64,000 nt of DNA, from positions 32,409,828 through 32,473,827 of the forward strand of contig NC_079876.1 of assembly GCF_029227915.1 (NCBI RefSeq). The letters are read 5' to 3'. Each line of letters starts with the position of its first letter. Positions within the stretch are counted from its first letter, which is position 1. Shown here piece after piece: positions 35,357 to 50,300 of this stretch. This DNA comes from Hydractinia symbiolongicarpus. Lineage: Eukaryota; Cnidaria; Hydrozoa; Anthoathecata; Hydractiniidae. A program made the translations under genes and the position numbers. A model generated the notes under the pieces. That model did not search any database, was not told the DNA's origin, and saw only the letters and a program-made list of their open reading frames with translations.

Positions 35357-38300
35357 TTAAGCACTATATGTTCTTCCATTTTGACCTGACTGCTTGTTCG
35401 TCTTCTTGGGAGTAGTAAATTCGCCTTGCGTTCGAGTATTCTTTCCACTTGTCCGGTTTGTTTTTGATGAAGTTTGTTTAGATTCGTGCGAGGATGACTT
35501 ACCGGAAGCAGATGGTCTGCCGGCTGCTTTTTCTTGGTCCGGAGATCGATTAGATGCACCGGGGAGAGAATGTGTAGATGAACTAGCGTTCTAGAAATAT
35601 GAAAATTTTTCATATATAAACATTGTAAATAAATATACGCAAACCACAATAATTCACTGCTTAAAAAGTTTTCTTTGTGGTAATAGGGTTTTTATTATTA
35701 AACTATGATGAAGGTAACAATTCATTTTTACCATCCGTTTCTTTCTGGGAGAAAAACCTCGTCGATGGTCTGATCTTGTCGATTCTTTCTTGTATTCGGT
35801 TGAGGATAGGGGCGGGAAATCGCCGACATGTTGTTGCTCGGCAAATTCACGTCGTTTTTTGGGTGGTGTGTTTGCTACTTGGAACTGCTGGGCAAAACTG
35901 GTGAAACTCTAGAACAGTAATACATGTGAATCGAACTTCTTTACTCACCATTAACATTGTCATACAGTTAGTTTTTAATATGCTTCAGTAGTTCTTTTAT
36001 GGTACAAGATAAAATTACATAAAAAATTCAAGAAAGAGAAATCTATTCACAAACTTACAAACTGCTGGTCCGGAGTTAGATTGTTGGACCGGTGTGGACC
36101 TTCAGACATTCCACCTTGAGAATTGTTTGAAGCCAATACTTCAGGAGCCTGAATTTTTGATGATGGATGTGCTTTCAATACGTGAGTCACTGTTGTTGCA
36201 GACGTGTTACATTCAGATTGCAGAGGTTCCAATAGGGTAGGGAATAATTGATTTAATTGGCTATAAGAGAAACTTAAAAGCGAATCGTCAATTGGAAATT
36301 GTTGTGTGGATTTAATGACTGGTTTAGGTCTATGAAGTATGTCTGAGAGAGGAATGGCTAAATCAGTTTTCGATTTATGAAGTGGACCTGCCCATGCGTT
36401 GTTATGCTTCAACTCATTGGAATTATACATGGTTTGCTTCGTCTTGTCTGCATTGCTTCGACTACCGTTCCTTTCAGATCCCTTGACATTACGCTCGGAG
36501 CCAGGAGCTTTGTTAAAAGATGCTTTATCCTCTTTTCTGCTTGGACAATCTGCTTTCCGATGGCCCATTTTGCCACAGTTGAAACATTTTATATGGTCAT
36601 CAGGACCAACATTCTAAATTATATAACAGATTGATAATTTTACATAACAACCACACAAGCTTGGATGAAACAGAAGTGAGAATTTAAAAGAAGAAACTTT
36701 TGCGATAATTTACCACATTTTGAAAGTATGCCAAGTTGTTTAACCACGTATTGTTTAGCCCACAAAATCATACAAGTAAATAAAAAAAATTTACATGCAC
36801 GTAAAAAATACAACACTAATCATATTCTAATTTTCAGTATCAAATTTTGATTATATTGTTCAAACCGCGAAAATTTACTGCCATAAGGTTTACAAACCTC
36901 TCTAATTCGCGAAAATTTATTCCTGTGAGAAGTTCTTAAAATATTTAGCCGCAAAATTTCTTTGTTGTAATTAAAGCTTTGTGTAATGTAAAACTACTTC
37001 ATTATAAACGCTATCATCTACAGACCGCATGGCCTTTTTCTCTTATTTTCTTAGCTATATTTTTTTATTTAAGTCTGACATCAATGATCCAACACACACC
37101 CTTTTCCCTCTAGCATCTCTCTTCGGTGTATTTCTTCTTGTCTCAACCGATTTATTCTCATCGCCTTTAACCAATTCCTCTTCTCGCTTAAAAAAAAACG
37201 ACAACATTAATTTTTTAATTTTCTGTCTGTCTGTCTGCCTGTGAGCCACAGTACTAACCCATCCAGTCTTGTCAAACTATAACAATGTAACTTCGAAACT
37301 GGATAGGGTATTAACTTTCTGTATGTCCCTTTCGTAGCTCTATCTACTTTCACTTTTCTTTCTTTCTTTTGCTTATTCAACTAAGCCTTAAAATTTGTTA
37401 TTTTTATCACAATCTGAAATACACTTGAATAGAAAGTCGAAGCAACTGCTGCTTTACCAGCATCTCTTTTTTTTTGAAGACGTTCCAAATTTCTTAATAC
37501 AGTCTGGATCTCATTACTGGAAAATAGATATATCAATAGGCGTCTATTCTTCATAGTCGATAGATGTAATAACTATTGACAAACAGATTTTTTAACATGG
37601 GTTACTGAACGTCTACCTAAATAATTTCCAATTTAAAAAAACAACAAGCAAACCAGTCCATACTTCACTATCTCTACGCTTTCGCATGTCTCTTTCAGCA
37701 GCAAATTTTTCTGCACAGTTTGAAGCCTGGTGTCCTATTTTACCACAACGCCGACATAACCTAAAAACAAAAACAGACAGTGAGCCACGTCGAGTCTTGG
37801 TGAACCACGTGGAGTCTTCGTGATCATACCTATAGCTAATAAAAGTGACAGAAAATCATTGCTCGTTTAAAAGATAATTATTCGATAAAACTTTTAAGCA
37901 GAGCTAATGAATATAATGGCAGCGCATTTGTGATCATGTTGTAGGTTCGAATATTTGCCCAAGCTCAGTTTAAACGCAATATTTTAGCCTGCTTCATGTC
38001 GGAATGAGAAAAAGTGGTTAGGATGGAATCTTCGAGAGCATTAAACTTTTACGAACATTACATTGTAGGTGGACCCCCCCTTGTTCTATTTTTGAGTAAT
38101 CAGTGGAGTGGCTGGAAAATTTTTCTTATACTTTATTGTACATATGTTCGTGCTTGCAAAAACATTTTTGTGAAAACAATGAAAAGATGCAAGCTCCTTC
38201 CTTGTTTTTATATTTCTAATTACATAGTTTCTTTATAAACTTATAGAAATAAATTCTCATTTGATCCCCATCCGGAAAATTTGACTCAATAAAGTATGTC

Positions 38301-41300
38301 TCTCACACATAAAAATAATAACACAGAGAAATATCTACCTTTCTTTCGGCACGTCTTTATTACCAGTCAATGCGACTGCATCAAATAGATACAACTGTTT
38401 AACTAATATGTCTCCTTCTGGCAACGTTTGCTGGGAGTTGCCGAATCTTGATCGTGCGTAGGAGAAGCAGGATAATATATACTTGTACATGCTTCTTCTC
38501 ACCCCTGCTCCAAGATTGTGGTTTAAATTAAATGGATCTAAAAAAAAACAATATTTTTTTTTTATTATGCTCGATAAATTCACAAACTGGAACATTTCAC
38601 TCACTCACCGTAAGTAACATTTCAAATTTTTTAGTTCTTAAATAATAGATATCAGGTTGTGTTAGTTTTTTAACACATGAAAATAAAAATGAATAACGAC
38701 TGAAGGTTGGTCAATATGGCAGAGAATTGCTACGATTGGAGAAGTGTCATTTTTTATTATAAAACCTATTACCCTCATAATGCGCTCCATAAAAAAGAGG
38801 CACAAGTCCTTCTTGAGTGTATATCTGTCTTGTAAAGAATTATAAAGAAAATATGGTTCTTGTGGCTTTTCGTTACAAATAAGCTGAATTCTGTAGTTCA
38901 TATGCCCTTTATTGATTTTTCCTTGAGATTTAAAAGAATTTCATTACTTTACGACTCCAACTTAATTGTGCTTAAGCCTTTACTTTTATAGTCAATAAAT
39001 TCGATAAAAAGAGTACCTTCTATAGCTATCGATGAGTGCGTCCAAGATTTTTCAAACTTCGAGAGTTTTTTATGCTGCTTGATTGCGATCACATTTCTGT
39101 TAAAATCAAACTTTTCCATGTAGAATCGAAATAAGCCAATCCACAATTCGCCAACAGATTGATTATTCTTTCCATAGCCAGCCCAAACATCTTTCTATGA
39201 TAACAAATAAATAAAATCAAGGATACATTTATATTTCTAACATTCTTAATTTTAAGCGAAACTACGTAGAAACAACTGGGACATAATTTTTTAAAACTTT
39301 GCACAAACTTGCAAATGAGTGAGATATTGTGGGAAAACTAATTACTATTTTTTCAGATTTAATTTTTTTTAATTATTTGAATAAAATACCTGTTATTAAT
39401 TACGTTAATTTCTTTAATAATAGCCGTCGTCTGTCTGTCTGTGTGTCCGCGAAAACCGTGTCCCGTAACGGAAACACAAAATTTTTAAAATGCGCATCAA
39501 TACCAAATGCGATATATTTTTGTCCACATTGTTGCAACGTGTTAATTTAAAGGACGGGCGACCCCGTGGATTTTTCCACGGGTTAACGACTAGTCTCTAT
39601 TATAATAGCCGTATTTCTCTGCGTCTCTGCGCGGACCCCCCGCTGAGTTAGAAAATGATGTTACGGAAACACGAATATCAAATGCGATATATTTTTATCC
39701 ACTTTGTTGCGACGGGTGAATATAATGGACGGGCGAACCCGTGGATTTTTCCACGGGCAACGACTAGTCTCTTTAATAATAGCCGTATTTTGTCTGTCTT
39801 TGCGCCGACCCCCCGTTGAGTTAGAAAATCGTGCTACGGAAACACGAATATCAAATGCGATATATTTTTATCCACTTTGTTGCCACGGGTAAATTTAAAG
39901 GACGGGCGAACCCGTGGATTTTTCCACGGGCTACCGACTATAAATTACCCGTATACGTCTGTCTGTCTGTCACGCAAAATGGTAGCTAGCTGCGACGGGC
40001 GAACCCGTAGATTTTTCCACGGGCTAACGACTAGTCTCTTTAATAATAGCCGTCGTCTGTCCGCGGAAGACGCGTCCTATTAAGTTATGTTATAAATTAC
40101 AATTAAGAAAACTACAAGTATGTTCTTAATTATGTTAATTATGTCATAAATCATAATTAGGAAAAGTATCAGTAGGTTTTTAATTATGTTAATTATGTCA
40201 TAAATCATAATTAGGAAAAGTATCAGTAGGTTTTTAATTATGTTAATTATGTCATAAATCATAATTAGGAAAAGTATCAGTAGTTTTTTAATTATGTTAA
40301 TTATGTCATAAATCATAATTAGGAAAAGTATCAGTAGGTTTTTAATTATGTTAATTATGATATAAATCATGATTAGAAAAACTACCAGTATAAAACATAT
40401 TTTTCGAATTAACTATGTTTCTTAGATTTTGTCCACTGATGTTTTTGTACAAATAATGGAATTTTGGTGATCAAGTCGGTAAAAACTCTTAGCTCTCAAC
40501 AACAATTTTTCTGAGCTCTCAACAACAATTTTTATATATAACTTATATTTTAAAAAAATACCATTGATGTAAAAATAAATAAATAAATAAATAAAAACCA
40601 TTGTAAACAACTACGGCCACCACTTGGTCCAAATACTGGATAACATGAAGATGCCGTTCAGAAAAATTGTTTGTATTTTCCTTGGTTTCTATAAAACATC
40701 CTTTTAAGAAATGTGGCTAACTCGAATATTGTATACACACATTTCGTCAACATTTTTTTCCATTAAAAAGATCTCTTTAGATGGACTGTTTGTAAGTCAA
40801 GCAAAACGTTCACACGTCAATATACCTTCCTTGTGAAAACAGCAAACACATTTTGTCTAAATGTTTACTTGTTTATTATCACGCAAATCAATAAAATAAT
40901 TCATATTGCTATCACGCTGGAATTAATACATGCAAAATTTTCTGTCACTGCACAAAAATTAATCGACAGAAATAGTAGTAAGAACTCACAAGTTTACTAA
41001 TATCCTTAAAATACCACGTGTTCCATCCTTCTGTGAGATGTTCTGGCTTCTTCCCTGTATACAATTCCTGTAACACGGGGATAACAGGTGGCTCACAATG
41101 TTGGAGATAATAAAGTACAAGCAAAATATGCGCATATGAAGAAAGGCTACCACGTGAAGCATCTCCAATTTCGCAAATCTAAATGTGAAAAAACATATTC
41201 AGTTTTACCACAGGTCAGACATATTTTGACGACTTTTAAAGCCAAATCACATAAAAATTAAAAAAATTAGAAAAATTATTATGTATAAAATTTATATTTT

Positions 41301-44300
41301 ATAGAAAGTTTTAAAGTAATAGAGAAAAGGGACACAGCCCGTGTTTTTTTAAAAAAGTTTATCATTTCTGCAAACATTATTTTTTATTTTTCAGAAAAAT
41401 TAATTGCCACCAATTGTATTTTTATCCCCTTTAAGGTACAATGCAGTTTGGTTAAATTAGCCAAATCAAATTTTCTGAAAATAGTAGAAACTTTTACCCT
41501 TTTTATTATGCAAAAAATTTTTTAAGCTATTATACTCCACTACTCCATGCTTAACTAACTTAAACTCTAAAGAATCACCCACCTTTGCATACGTTTTCAT
41601 GCAATAACCAAGTATTCGGACTCTCTTGTCTATTTTAGAGTAAGTTCGCAACATCTGGGAGTTGTCCAAAGCTAAGCAGTTGTACAAACTAATATCTCCC
41701 TCAAGCTTATGTGATGGAATAGTAAATTTGACAATCGGTACTTTCGCAGATTTAATATACATGACCTTTTCATAAAGTGGACTTTTGTTTAGTGCTCTGG
41801 AAACTTGAACAACCATATTGGGATAATCGAGATATGGTGGAGGCTCCTTCTCTTCAAAACGCAAACAAACATCCATGTCGGAGCCATCGAAACCAAAACC
41901 ATTCCTCGATGAGCCAAACAAGCTCAAGCGACAGTCAGCTGCAAATAAAATATGGCTATAAAATGTCATAGATGATCAAATTGACAATGTCCATTAAGAC
42001 AGTTACATCCATTTATAACTAACTAAAAACCATGTAAAACCTACTTACTTCGGAAATGTCTTTTTAGATGATTCTCCATATCGTTTAAAACTATAGCTCG
42101 AAATTTCATATCTTCTTCAGTCATCTGGCAAGACATCATAACATCCTCACAAACTTTGTCCATGATCAATCGGAACTTTTTAGTTAAGGGAGGCAGCTCT
42201 CGCATCATAGTGTACAAACATGGACACTTTGTGTAGGTATGTCCTTCATTTAGACATTCAGAACACATCAATGCAACTTTACCTGAAGTAAAATATCTTG
42301 GTAAAAGCTGAAAAGAAGGAGAAGGAGCTATACAATCTATCACAAGTGATTTTTCATTTTCGTGGTTTTTGTTAGCATCGTCAGCGTCATTGTCCTCGAT
42401 AAGCAGTTTGTCAACCATTTCTGACACATTCTGTGGTAAAGATTCAGAAGTATCTTCAATTTCTATCAGCTCTTTAGACTCTTGCAACACTTCACTGGTA
42501 GCTAAATATTCATTGCCTTGTTTTTCTTTGCCACTGAATTGCTGATTTTTATTAAGGTTATCGTCATCGTAGTCTTCGCTCTCAACAACAACATCGCTGT
42601 CTGAATCCTTACTTGAACTTTCTTCATCCTCCTCACTGTTTTCTTTTTTATTGTTTAAATGTTGAGGAGCTTCACCTTTTACACTGCTACTCAAGTCTAC
42701 ATTGGTTTCTGGAATGTCTCGCTTTCGCTTTAGCTCTTTCTCGTTTACAGCTATATATATAAAAAAACATAATAGAATATTTACTTGGCAAAAAATACAG
42801 GAAATTAATTCTATAAGAGGAACAAAAATTACTTTTTGGTGGTGTGTAGCAGGAAAAATACTTCCAAGTCTTTTCCATACTTTGTATCATGTTATTTAAA
42901 ACTAAAACATAACAGAAAATAAGGAAGTAAAATAAGACAAAGATAAAATTAAAATTTTTTAATATATGGAAAAGCATAAATAGTTTCTATGCTTCAAGCA
43001 GTATTGTTTTTATACAGTTATAAGATGAGATGATGAACATGCATCAGTTGCTGGATTTAACCACAATAACAATAAATTCTTACTTGCTGTTGAACAAAGA
43101 GTGCTTGCAACATTATCTTTTACGAATGGATCTAAATAAAAAAAATTGACATTAAATTGAAATTAAATTCATTGGGTGAAATGTTAGCAGTATTTCCCAG
43201 AATTTCCGAAATTTGCAAAATAAAAGTGAATTTCCATTGGAACTATTTTCCTGCTGTCGTGTATTTTTAAAACATTGAATAGATTCGAGCATGTGCAGTT
43301 CTTATTTGAACTGAGTGGTAATGGTTGTAAAAAACGTAAAATCGTACATCTGCTCTAGTAAAAGTTAATAAATTAAAACTCAGGAAAATGAAAATAAAAC
43401 TGTATCAATGCAGAAGTGGAGCATGAAGGATTTTTTTTCAAACACAGGTTAAACACAGACAACAAAAATAAAATTTTAGGCACATCCCAAGCAAAAATTT
43501 AAGTTTTTTCTCGAACTACGGTAAATTTACAACAGCAAATTCCAAATTTTAATAAATATTACATGTAGAAATTAACCAGCGCTTTATTAGGCGGTATGTT
43601 GAGCTTAAAAAATAGATAATCATTTTTGGGACCCAACAGCAAAATTTAATTTATGTGAATATTTAAAATAGAGGATAAACTACAAAAAAGATTAGTCCCA
43701 ATAAAGCACATGACTACAAATTTTATGGCAACAAAATCATGCTGTCTGCTACCTAACAACTCTCACCTTCAATTGCCACCCTTCTGCTATTGTTGAACTG
43801 TCTACGTTGCTTTGACATTGGAGATACTTGCTGTATGTTAATAACCAATGCTTTAAAATGGAACCTAACAAGGTAGTACCTGCAAAAAAACATATTTATT
43901 AAATCATAAATCTTGGAAAAACTTTATAACATTATCAAAATAGTCAGTTTGTAAAATTGTTTCTCTTTGGATCTTGATTTTCAAGGCTGCAAATAACACT
44001 TCTTGACCCTGTGTAACACAGGGTGTTGGTCTACATGATATGCATGTTTGTAAAATATGACTCCTGGAAATTTGATTTCTCAAATTATGCTAAATTTTTA
44101 TGAGATACATTTAGACCCTAAGATCGTGGAATAACACTGCACACAATTAGTGTAAATCAGCTAAGTAATGTGTAAATGGATCTCGTGGAAAGAAATGCAA
44201 TCAGGATCCATTCACTGGAGATTAGGGACACCCAATCAAAAAATAATCCATTCAAAATAATCTTTGACTGTTGGAGAAGAACATCTTCTTTGTGCTGACA

Positions 44301-47300
44301 CTCGCATAAAAAAACTTCTGCAAATATCCTGCCTTCATAAAGTATAATTTCTAACAATTTGGTTATCCACCAGGCCTTCGGTATCACACTCCATAAAAAT
44401 TTATGCTTGAAGGTAGAATGCCAGAAAATACATTATAAGTAATTTCTTTTATGAAAATCCCTGTCTTGGTTGTCTATTTATTCTGCAAATTTAACTCAGT
44501 CAAAACTCTTTCAAAGCATTAAACGTTCTAATCGTTTGTGTAATTTGAATTTATTGTGATTTCCAAATATTTATAAAGTTATATTTATATGGCTGCTTTT
44601 AAACACTTTAAAACGCTATTAAAGGTTCTAGAGAAGATATACAACCATCTGAATAGAGTAAAATATTTAACACTTAAATTTTACACCAGTATATGAAACT
44701 ATGACAAAGTTTATGGAGGTATAGTTGAATACTACGACGAATTTGGAGGGCTAACAGTGACTACCAACTTCCCTTTACACAGCAGGGGTTGACTCACAGT
44801 TGTGGTGATGTGACTTGTTTGTTTACACTATAGGAGCTGGAAGCAAAAAATTACCTAAATAAATCATTTAACAACCATCCAAGACTATTAGTGTTCTTAC
44901 TTCTCCAAGATTCAAGCTAAAAGTACACACAGAACTATAAACATCATTTTATTCAATAAATTTACTGGATATAATAGAAGAAAATCTATCAGTAGGAATA
45001 CACTGTGTTTAATTTAAGATATTGTCAAGGTTAAAAAAATTTTCACTATTTTTTAAATATGGGTTGAAAGGTTGCATGAGTAAATTCTGTTACTTTAAAA
45101 AATGGTATCGAGCTTTCGCAAGCAAAGTATTCTAAATAAGAATTTATACCTCATTTGTGGTGATAGTGGAGTTTTTTTCTTTAACTGTGTCAACAATTTT
45201 ACCCTTTTCTCCCTTACTTCCAGTAACCTGTTTGTTAAAATAATACATATTTATATAATTGGAACCTGACCTAGAAAGGCTCTTGTTATGTTTATACTGG
45301 AACAAACTTTCCACTGTTAGGGTGTTCTCTACCATATGTACTTATTAACATACAGTTAGTCAAGGAGAGAGAATGGTTAGCAACATTATCAATGGGCAAT
45401 AAACGATTAAAGCAAAAGGATTTTTTTAAGTTTTTAATTTCATAGAATTTTTTTTGTGTGTGTGAATTTGTGCAAGTGCATGCCTGATTGGTTTGTTGTT
45501 GAGATTTTTTTGCTGATAACTGATACAACAATTAAGACAATATAATCTCGAAATTAAAATTGAAATTTAAAAACAGTTTTATAATATGAAGTAAAGCAAC
45601 ATGTTGATGTTTATATATACACACAAGTTTTAAACTGTTGAATATAGCTTGCTTTCAACTCTTAAGGCTGTTTTCCACTTCAAGGAATTTTAAGCGGAAC
45701 CAAACGGCGTACTTAAAATGTTCACATCACATGAAAATTTTCTTGTCGGTTCCGTCCGAGCAAAGTAGAATCGGGTTCAACTTTTTTTTGCGTTAAGTAA
45801 AGAAACGACAGGTAGAACATTTTTAGGCAATCAGATTATTATATTTTGCGAGATTTGCGCAAAGTGTGTTCACTTTCTGTATTGAAATGTGCGCAATATT
45901 TTGAAGTGGAAATTTTCGTTCCGCGGAAGATTTTTATTAAGTGGAAAACAGCCTTTAGTTATACATTCACATGAAACATCTTTTTTTCATAGTCAACACA
46001 CCAAGGTAACCATTTTGAAAGAACCTAAACTTTCAGAGTTAAAAATTCTGTTTTTTCTATGAAGTATTCTTTCTATATACACTGAAAAATACGTCAATAC
46101 CTTAATGATTGGCAAAACAGGTGGTACAATTTGCTGTAAATAATGAATCACCATCAAGGAAAAACAATATGGAGATAAACCACAAAGCCTTGGGTCGTCA
46201 AATTTACAAAGCTATAACATATAAGAAATCTTATCTTAGTTACTTGATTACAATTTATTTCAGATTTTTTAAACCTGACTTGTTTAATATTGATGTTACC
46301 TTTGCCCAAAGTTTAAAAAATGAACACAGTGATTTTGCTCTGTCATCCAGCTCCACGTAACTTTTGAGAAGATCTGATGTATGGAAGCCCTGTAAAAATT
46401 GAATTACAGATACATAGTTGCACTGTCATCATCATCAGCATCATTCTTGGCTTAACGTCTGTTTTCCATTGTAGCATAGGTTGGTAGGGGTATATTAATG
46501 ACCCTCTTCCAATCTGATCTAAGCTTAAATTCCTCTGTCTCAAGTCTGTCCTTATAACCTCCTGCCAATTCTCTTTCGATCTGCCTGTGTGCTTTGCTGT
46601 AAAAATTCAAAACAACATCTCTGCTGCAGAAAACAATCTCTTACTCATGTAGGACGCTTAAAAAAACATAACCTTGCTGAGAATGGTTCTTAACCACACT
46701 ATGATAAACACTAATCAAAAAAATTGATTGGTTGACTTCACGTCACATGCCAGTGTTGCAATAATTTGTTCCATTAACTCCTTAGTCGCTTGATCAATTG
46801 CCTCTGTTAGTTCAAGTTGATAAATATAGTAGATGCAAAAGGCAATTAACTTACATTTGAATAATTGGAGTAGATACAGCAGTGAAGTCCACTAAAATAT
46901 ATCAAAAAATACATATATTATCTGAAAAATTCAATACTTTAAAAATCCCTTTCTTTCGTTTTACTTGTCTGAGGAAGGGAGTTTGGTATAAGTACAGATT
47001 AATAAATAATGATTTTTTTTAACGCAATATATATATGTATTATATAATATAACTGTTTCGTCTATCTATACCAAGAAATATTACCTGAGGTCAAAAGTAC
47101 GAGGTCAATCGGCTCAAGGTTAATATTTCTTGGATGAGATAGATAAAACAGTTTATATTGCATTTATTAAAAAATACCTATTTTAATTGTGTTTATAAAA
47201 ACCAGGATTATTTCCTTCTGACAAGGCCGTAAAAGTCATGTTCTGGTAAAAAATATTCGATTTGAATTTCACTATCGAACATGAATTTAAAATTATCACA

Positions 47301-50300
47301 ATTCTTGATGATGAATTGGATGTAGCGCTTGTGCTATTTCACAAACTCTGACATTTTCTTGCTGCTTACTCTAAGCCGTGTCATATGATTTTAAACTTTT
47401 GATGTTTTTGAGACCACTTTATTGAGAAACATAAACATAGATAGACGTCTTTGTTCAGAAGTGTTAAAATGGCTGGTTTTCTGGCAAAGTGATTTCAGAT
47501 TTTGGATTTACTGCAACTTAAGTTTTTAACTCTGTAAAAAATTAGATGCAACGTGAGAAAACTTTTCTCAATTGCATTTTTAGCCAAAGGCCAATTGAAA
47601 TACCAAAGGTTTTTAAATCTAGGCTGAAACAAAAGCTAGATAAAACAGTTACTAATTTCTTTAACTTGTTTGTGGCTGGTTACTAATATTTCGTAAAGCC
47701 TGACAGGACAATGGTCAGTGCTTGTAGCAATGTGACTATCCAGGCGAATTTGATAACAAACAAATTAGCGTTAAATTTTAACGTTATATCGCTACAAAGT
47801 ACAAAAAAAATAATGCTAATTAACGCTAGAAAAAGCCCACTTTAATGTGATAGCGTTGACATGAGATAACACTATAGCGTTAATTATCATTGCAAAATAG
47901 CGCTAATGTAGGCTAATAAGATTTTGAAATTCCATGTTCTCAGATGCCTGGAAACAGCCTTTCCCAGTGCGTTTTCTTCTAAAACATCGCCCGAAGACTT
48001 CACTCACCTTCTACGCTGCATTTATTTCCAACTTGTTCAAATAATGTTAAAATATTTTTTGATTTAACTTTATTTGTTTTCAAAGACTCAACGCAATATT
48101 TTGAATTATGTGACATGACTTTTCACTACACGTAACTCACTTTCGCTACATCAGCAAATTTCACATCTCAAATAGAACGTGTTCTTTCAAATAAAAACAA
48201 AGAACATTCAAATAGTTGATTTCAAAGTTGCGTAATAATATAACTTGCATAATAATATAAGTTACGTAATAATGACAAAGCGTTTAGTTTGTTGAGTTTG
48301 AATAGTGTAAATCTGAGCTGAACTTTTTTCGTTACCGGCAGAGTGGTAAGGATTGCTAAAACTTTTTAATCAAGACATGGCATAGAAGGCAGACAGCAAC
48401 AATTCTGAAAAGCTCATTAAACTAAAAATTTCAAAAATATTGATAGAAATCTTGTAAAGTCTCTAGTGAATAGAGGGTGAATAGTGTAGTTTTGATGTTT
48501 CCTGGCATTTATCAACATCAGAATTTTCAAATTAAACATGCTCTTCAAGTACATTGTAGCTTTTTCAAAATCTTCCATTCGGAAGAAGAAAGCTAATTTC
48601 GATTGGAAAGAAGCCGTTTACCGGCCTCTATTTACACTAGCTAACACCCTGGACACTTTGTGTCCTTAAAAATGTGTCATCATTATCATCATCATTCCCT
48701 GCTTAACGTCCGTTTTCCATGTTAGCGTGGGTTGGACGGGGTATATTAATGACGCTCTTCCAATCTGATCTAGACTGTGTTAGATCTAAACTCAACTTCC
48801 TCTCTATCAAGTCTGTCCTTATAACCTCCTGCCAAGTCTTTCTCGGTCTGCCTCTGGGCTTTGCCCCAGGAACTATCAAGTCTCTACACTTTCTTACCCA
48901 ATCCTCCTCCATTCTTTCCAAGTGCCCCAGCCAATTCAATCTTCTTATCTGGATAACATCTTTAATTCTCCGGATACTTCGCCTGCTTATTAGCTCATCT
49001 GAACTCTTTCTGTCTCTCAGACTGGCGTTACACATCCACCTAACCATTCTCATATCATTCCTTTCTAAACGGTCAAGATCTTCCTGCTTAACTGCCCATG
49101 TCTCAGTACCGTACAACATAACACTTCTTACACAGGCCTCATACAACCTACCTTTTAACTCAATTGACAAGACTCTGCTACAGTCAACAAAGGAAGTATA
49201 ACTCTCTGAACTTTTTCCAAGCAGAACCTATCCTGCAAGTAACACTTCTTCGAACACCCCTTCACTGCCCAACATATCACCTAAGTTACAGAAGTTCTCA
49301 AATATCTCTAACGAGCTACTGTAGTACATCATTGAAGCTGGAAATACTTCATTTTCTATAATCTCACCTTTGCAACGCTTGAATACAAACTGCATGTCAG
49401 CTTAACCTTCCACTGCACTTCTTATGTACCCATGCTTGCAAGTCTGACAAAAAATTGAGTTACTGTGAAGGGGAAAATGCTAACAGCAGGAACCGGGTTC
49501 TTTAATCTAGGGTTTGTGAAAGATAAAATTAGAAAGTCACATCCAGCATAAATAGACATTTACCTTTCTATGTCTGTAAACCTGAGACATGGGAACCTCA
49601 AATGGAATGTATCCTCCACATCGCAAAACTGCCCTGCAAAAAAAAAATTTTTCTTTTTTTATATTACCCATAATGGGTAGTAATTTGCGATGATCTCTAG
49701 GAAAATCGACCAGTTCTCTTTTCGTATTAAAAAATACGAAATACGGAAATTTCGTATTAAAAAAATGGATTTCGTAACAAATTTTGTATTTTTTAAAAAT
49801 AGAAAATATGAAATTTGTATTTTATAGAAATAGAAATACGAATATTCTCTTTTTAAAATAACATTTTGTATTTTTACAAATGTTGTGTATCAATCGAGTG
49901 GCTGAATAAACTAAATAGAAAAATTGCTCAATTTTACAAGTTTGTTTTTAATAGTTTTTTAATTGACCAAATGATTTCAGAGGGACGTTTTTTCATCACT
50001 TTAGAATGATATACAGCAACTCTAAAGTTTCGCAGAGACGTTTTCTCATCATTTTGGAATGAAATACGGCAAATTTAGAGAGTCGCAAAGACGTTTCCTC
50101 GTCATTTTAAGATGATATACAGCAACCCTAAAGCTTCGCAGGGATGTCTTCTCGTCATTTAAAGATGATACATAAAGCAACTTTAAAGCTTTGCAGGGAT
50201 GTTTTCTCATCATTTTAGAATGAAACACTGCAACTTTTTGGAGCTTCCAGGGACGTTTTCTCCCCATTTTAAAATGAAATAATAAATTTTTGAAACTACA

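Noticed and set aside
40080-40370. Minus-strand frame of 96 codons with an 18-residue period
   Set aside because: It is created by a 54-bp minisatellite whose unit length is a multiple of three.
44157-44387. 76-codon minus-strand frame in a TUT intron as the missing TUT exon
   Set aside because: Its sequence does not fit the expected PAP-associated region and no splice sites give the required phase 2 end.
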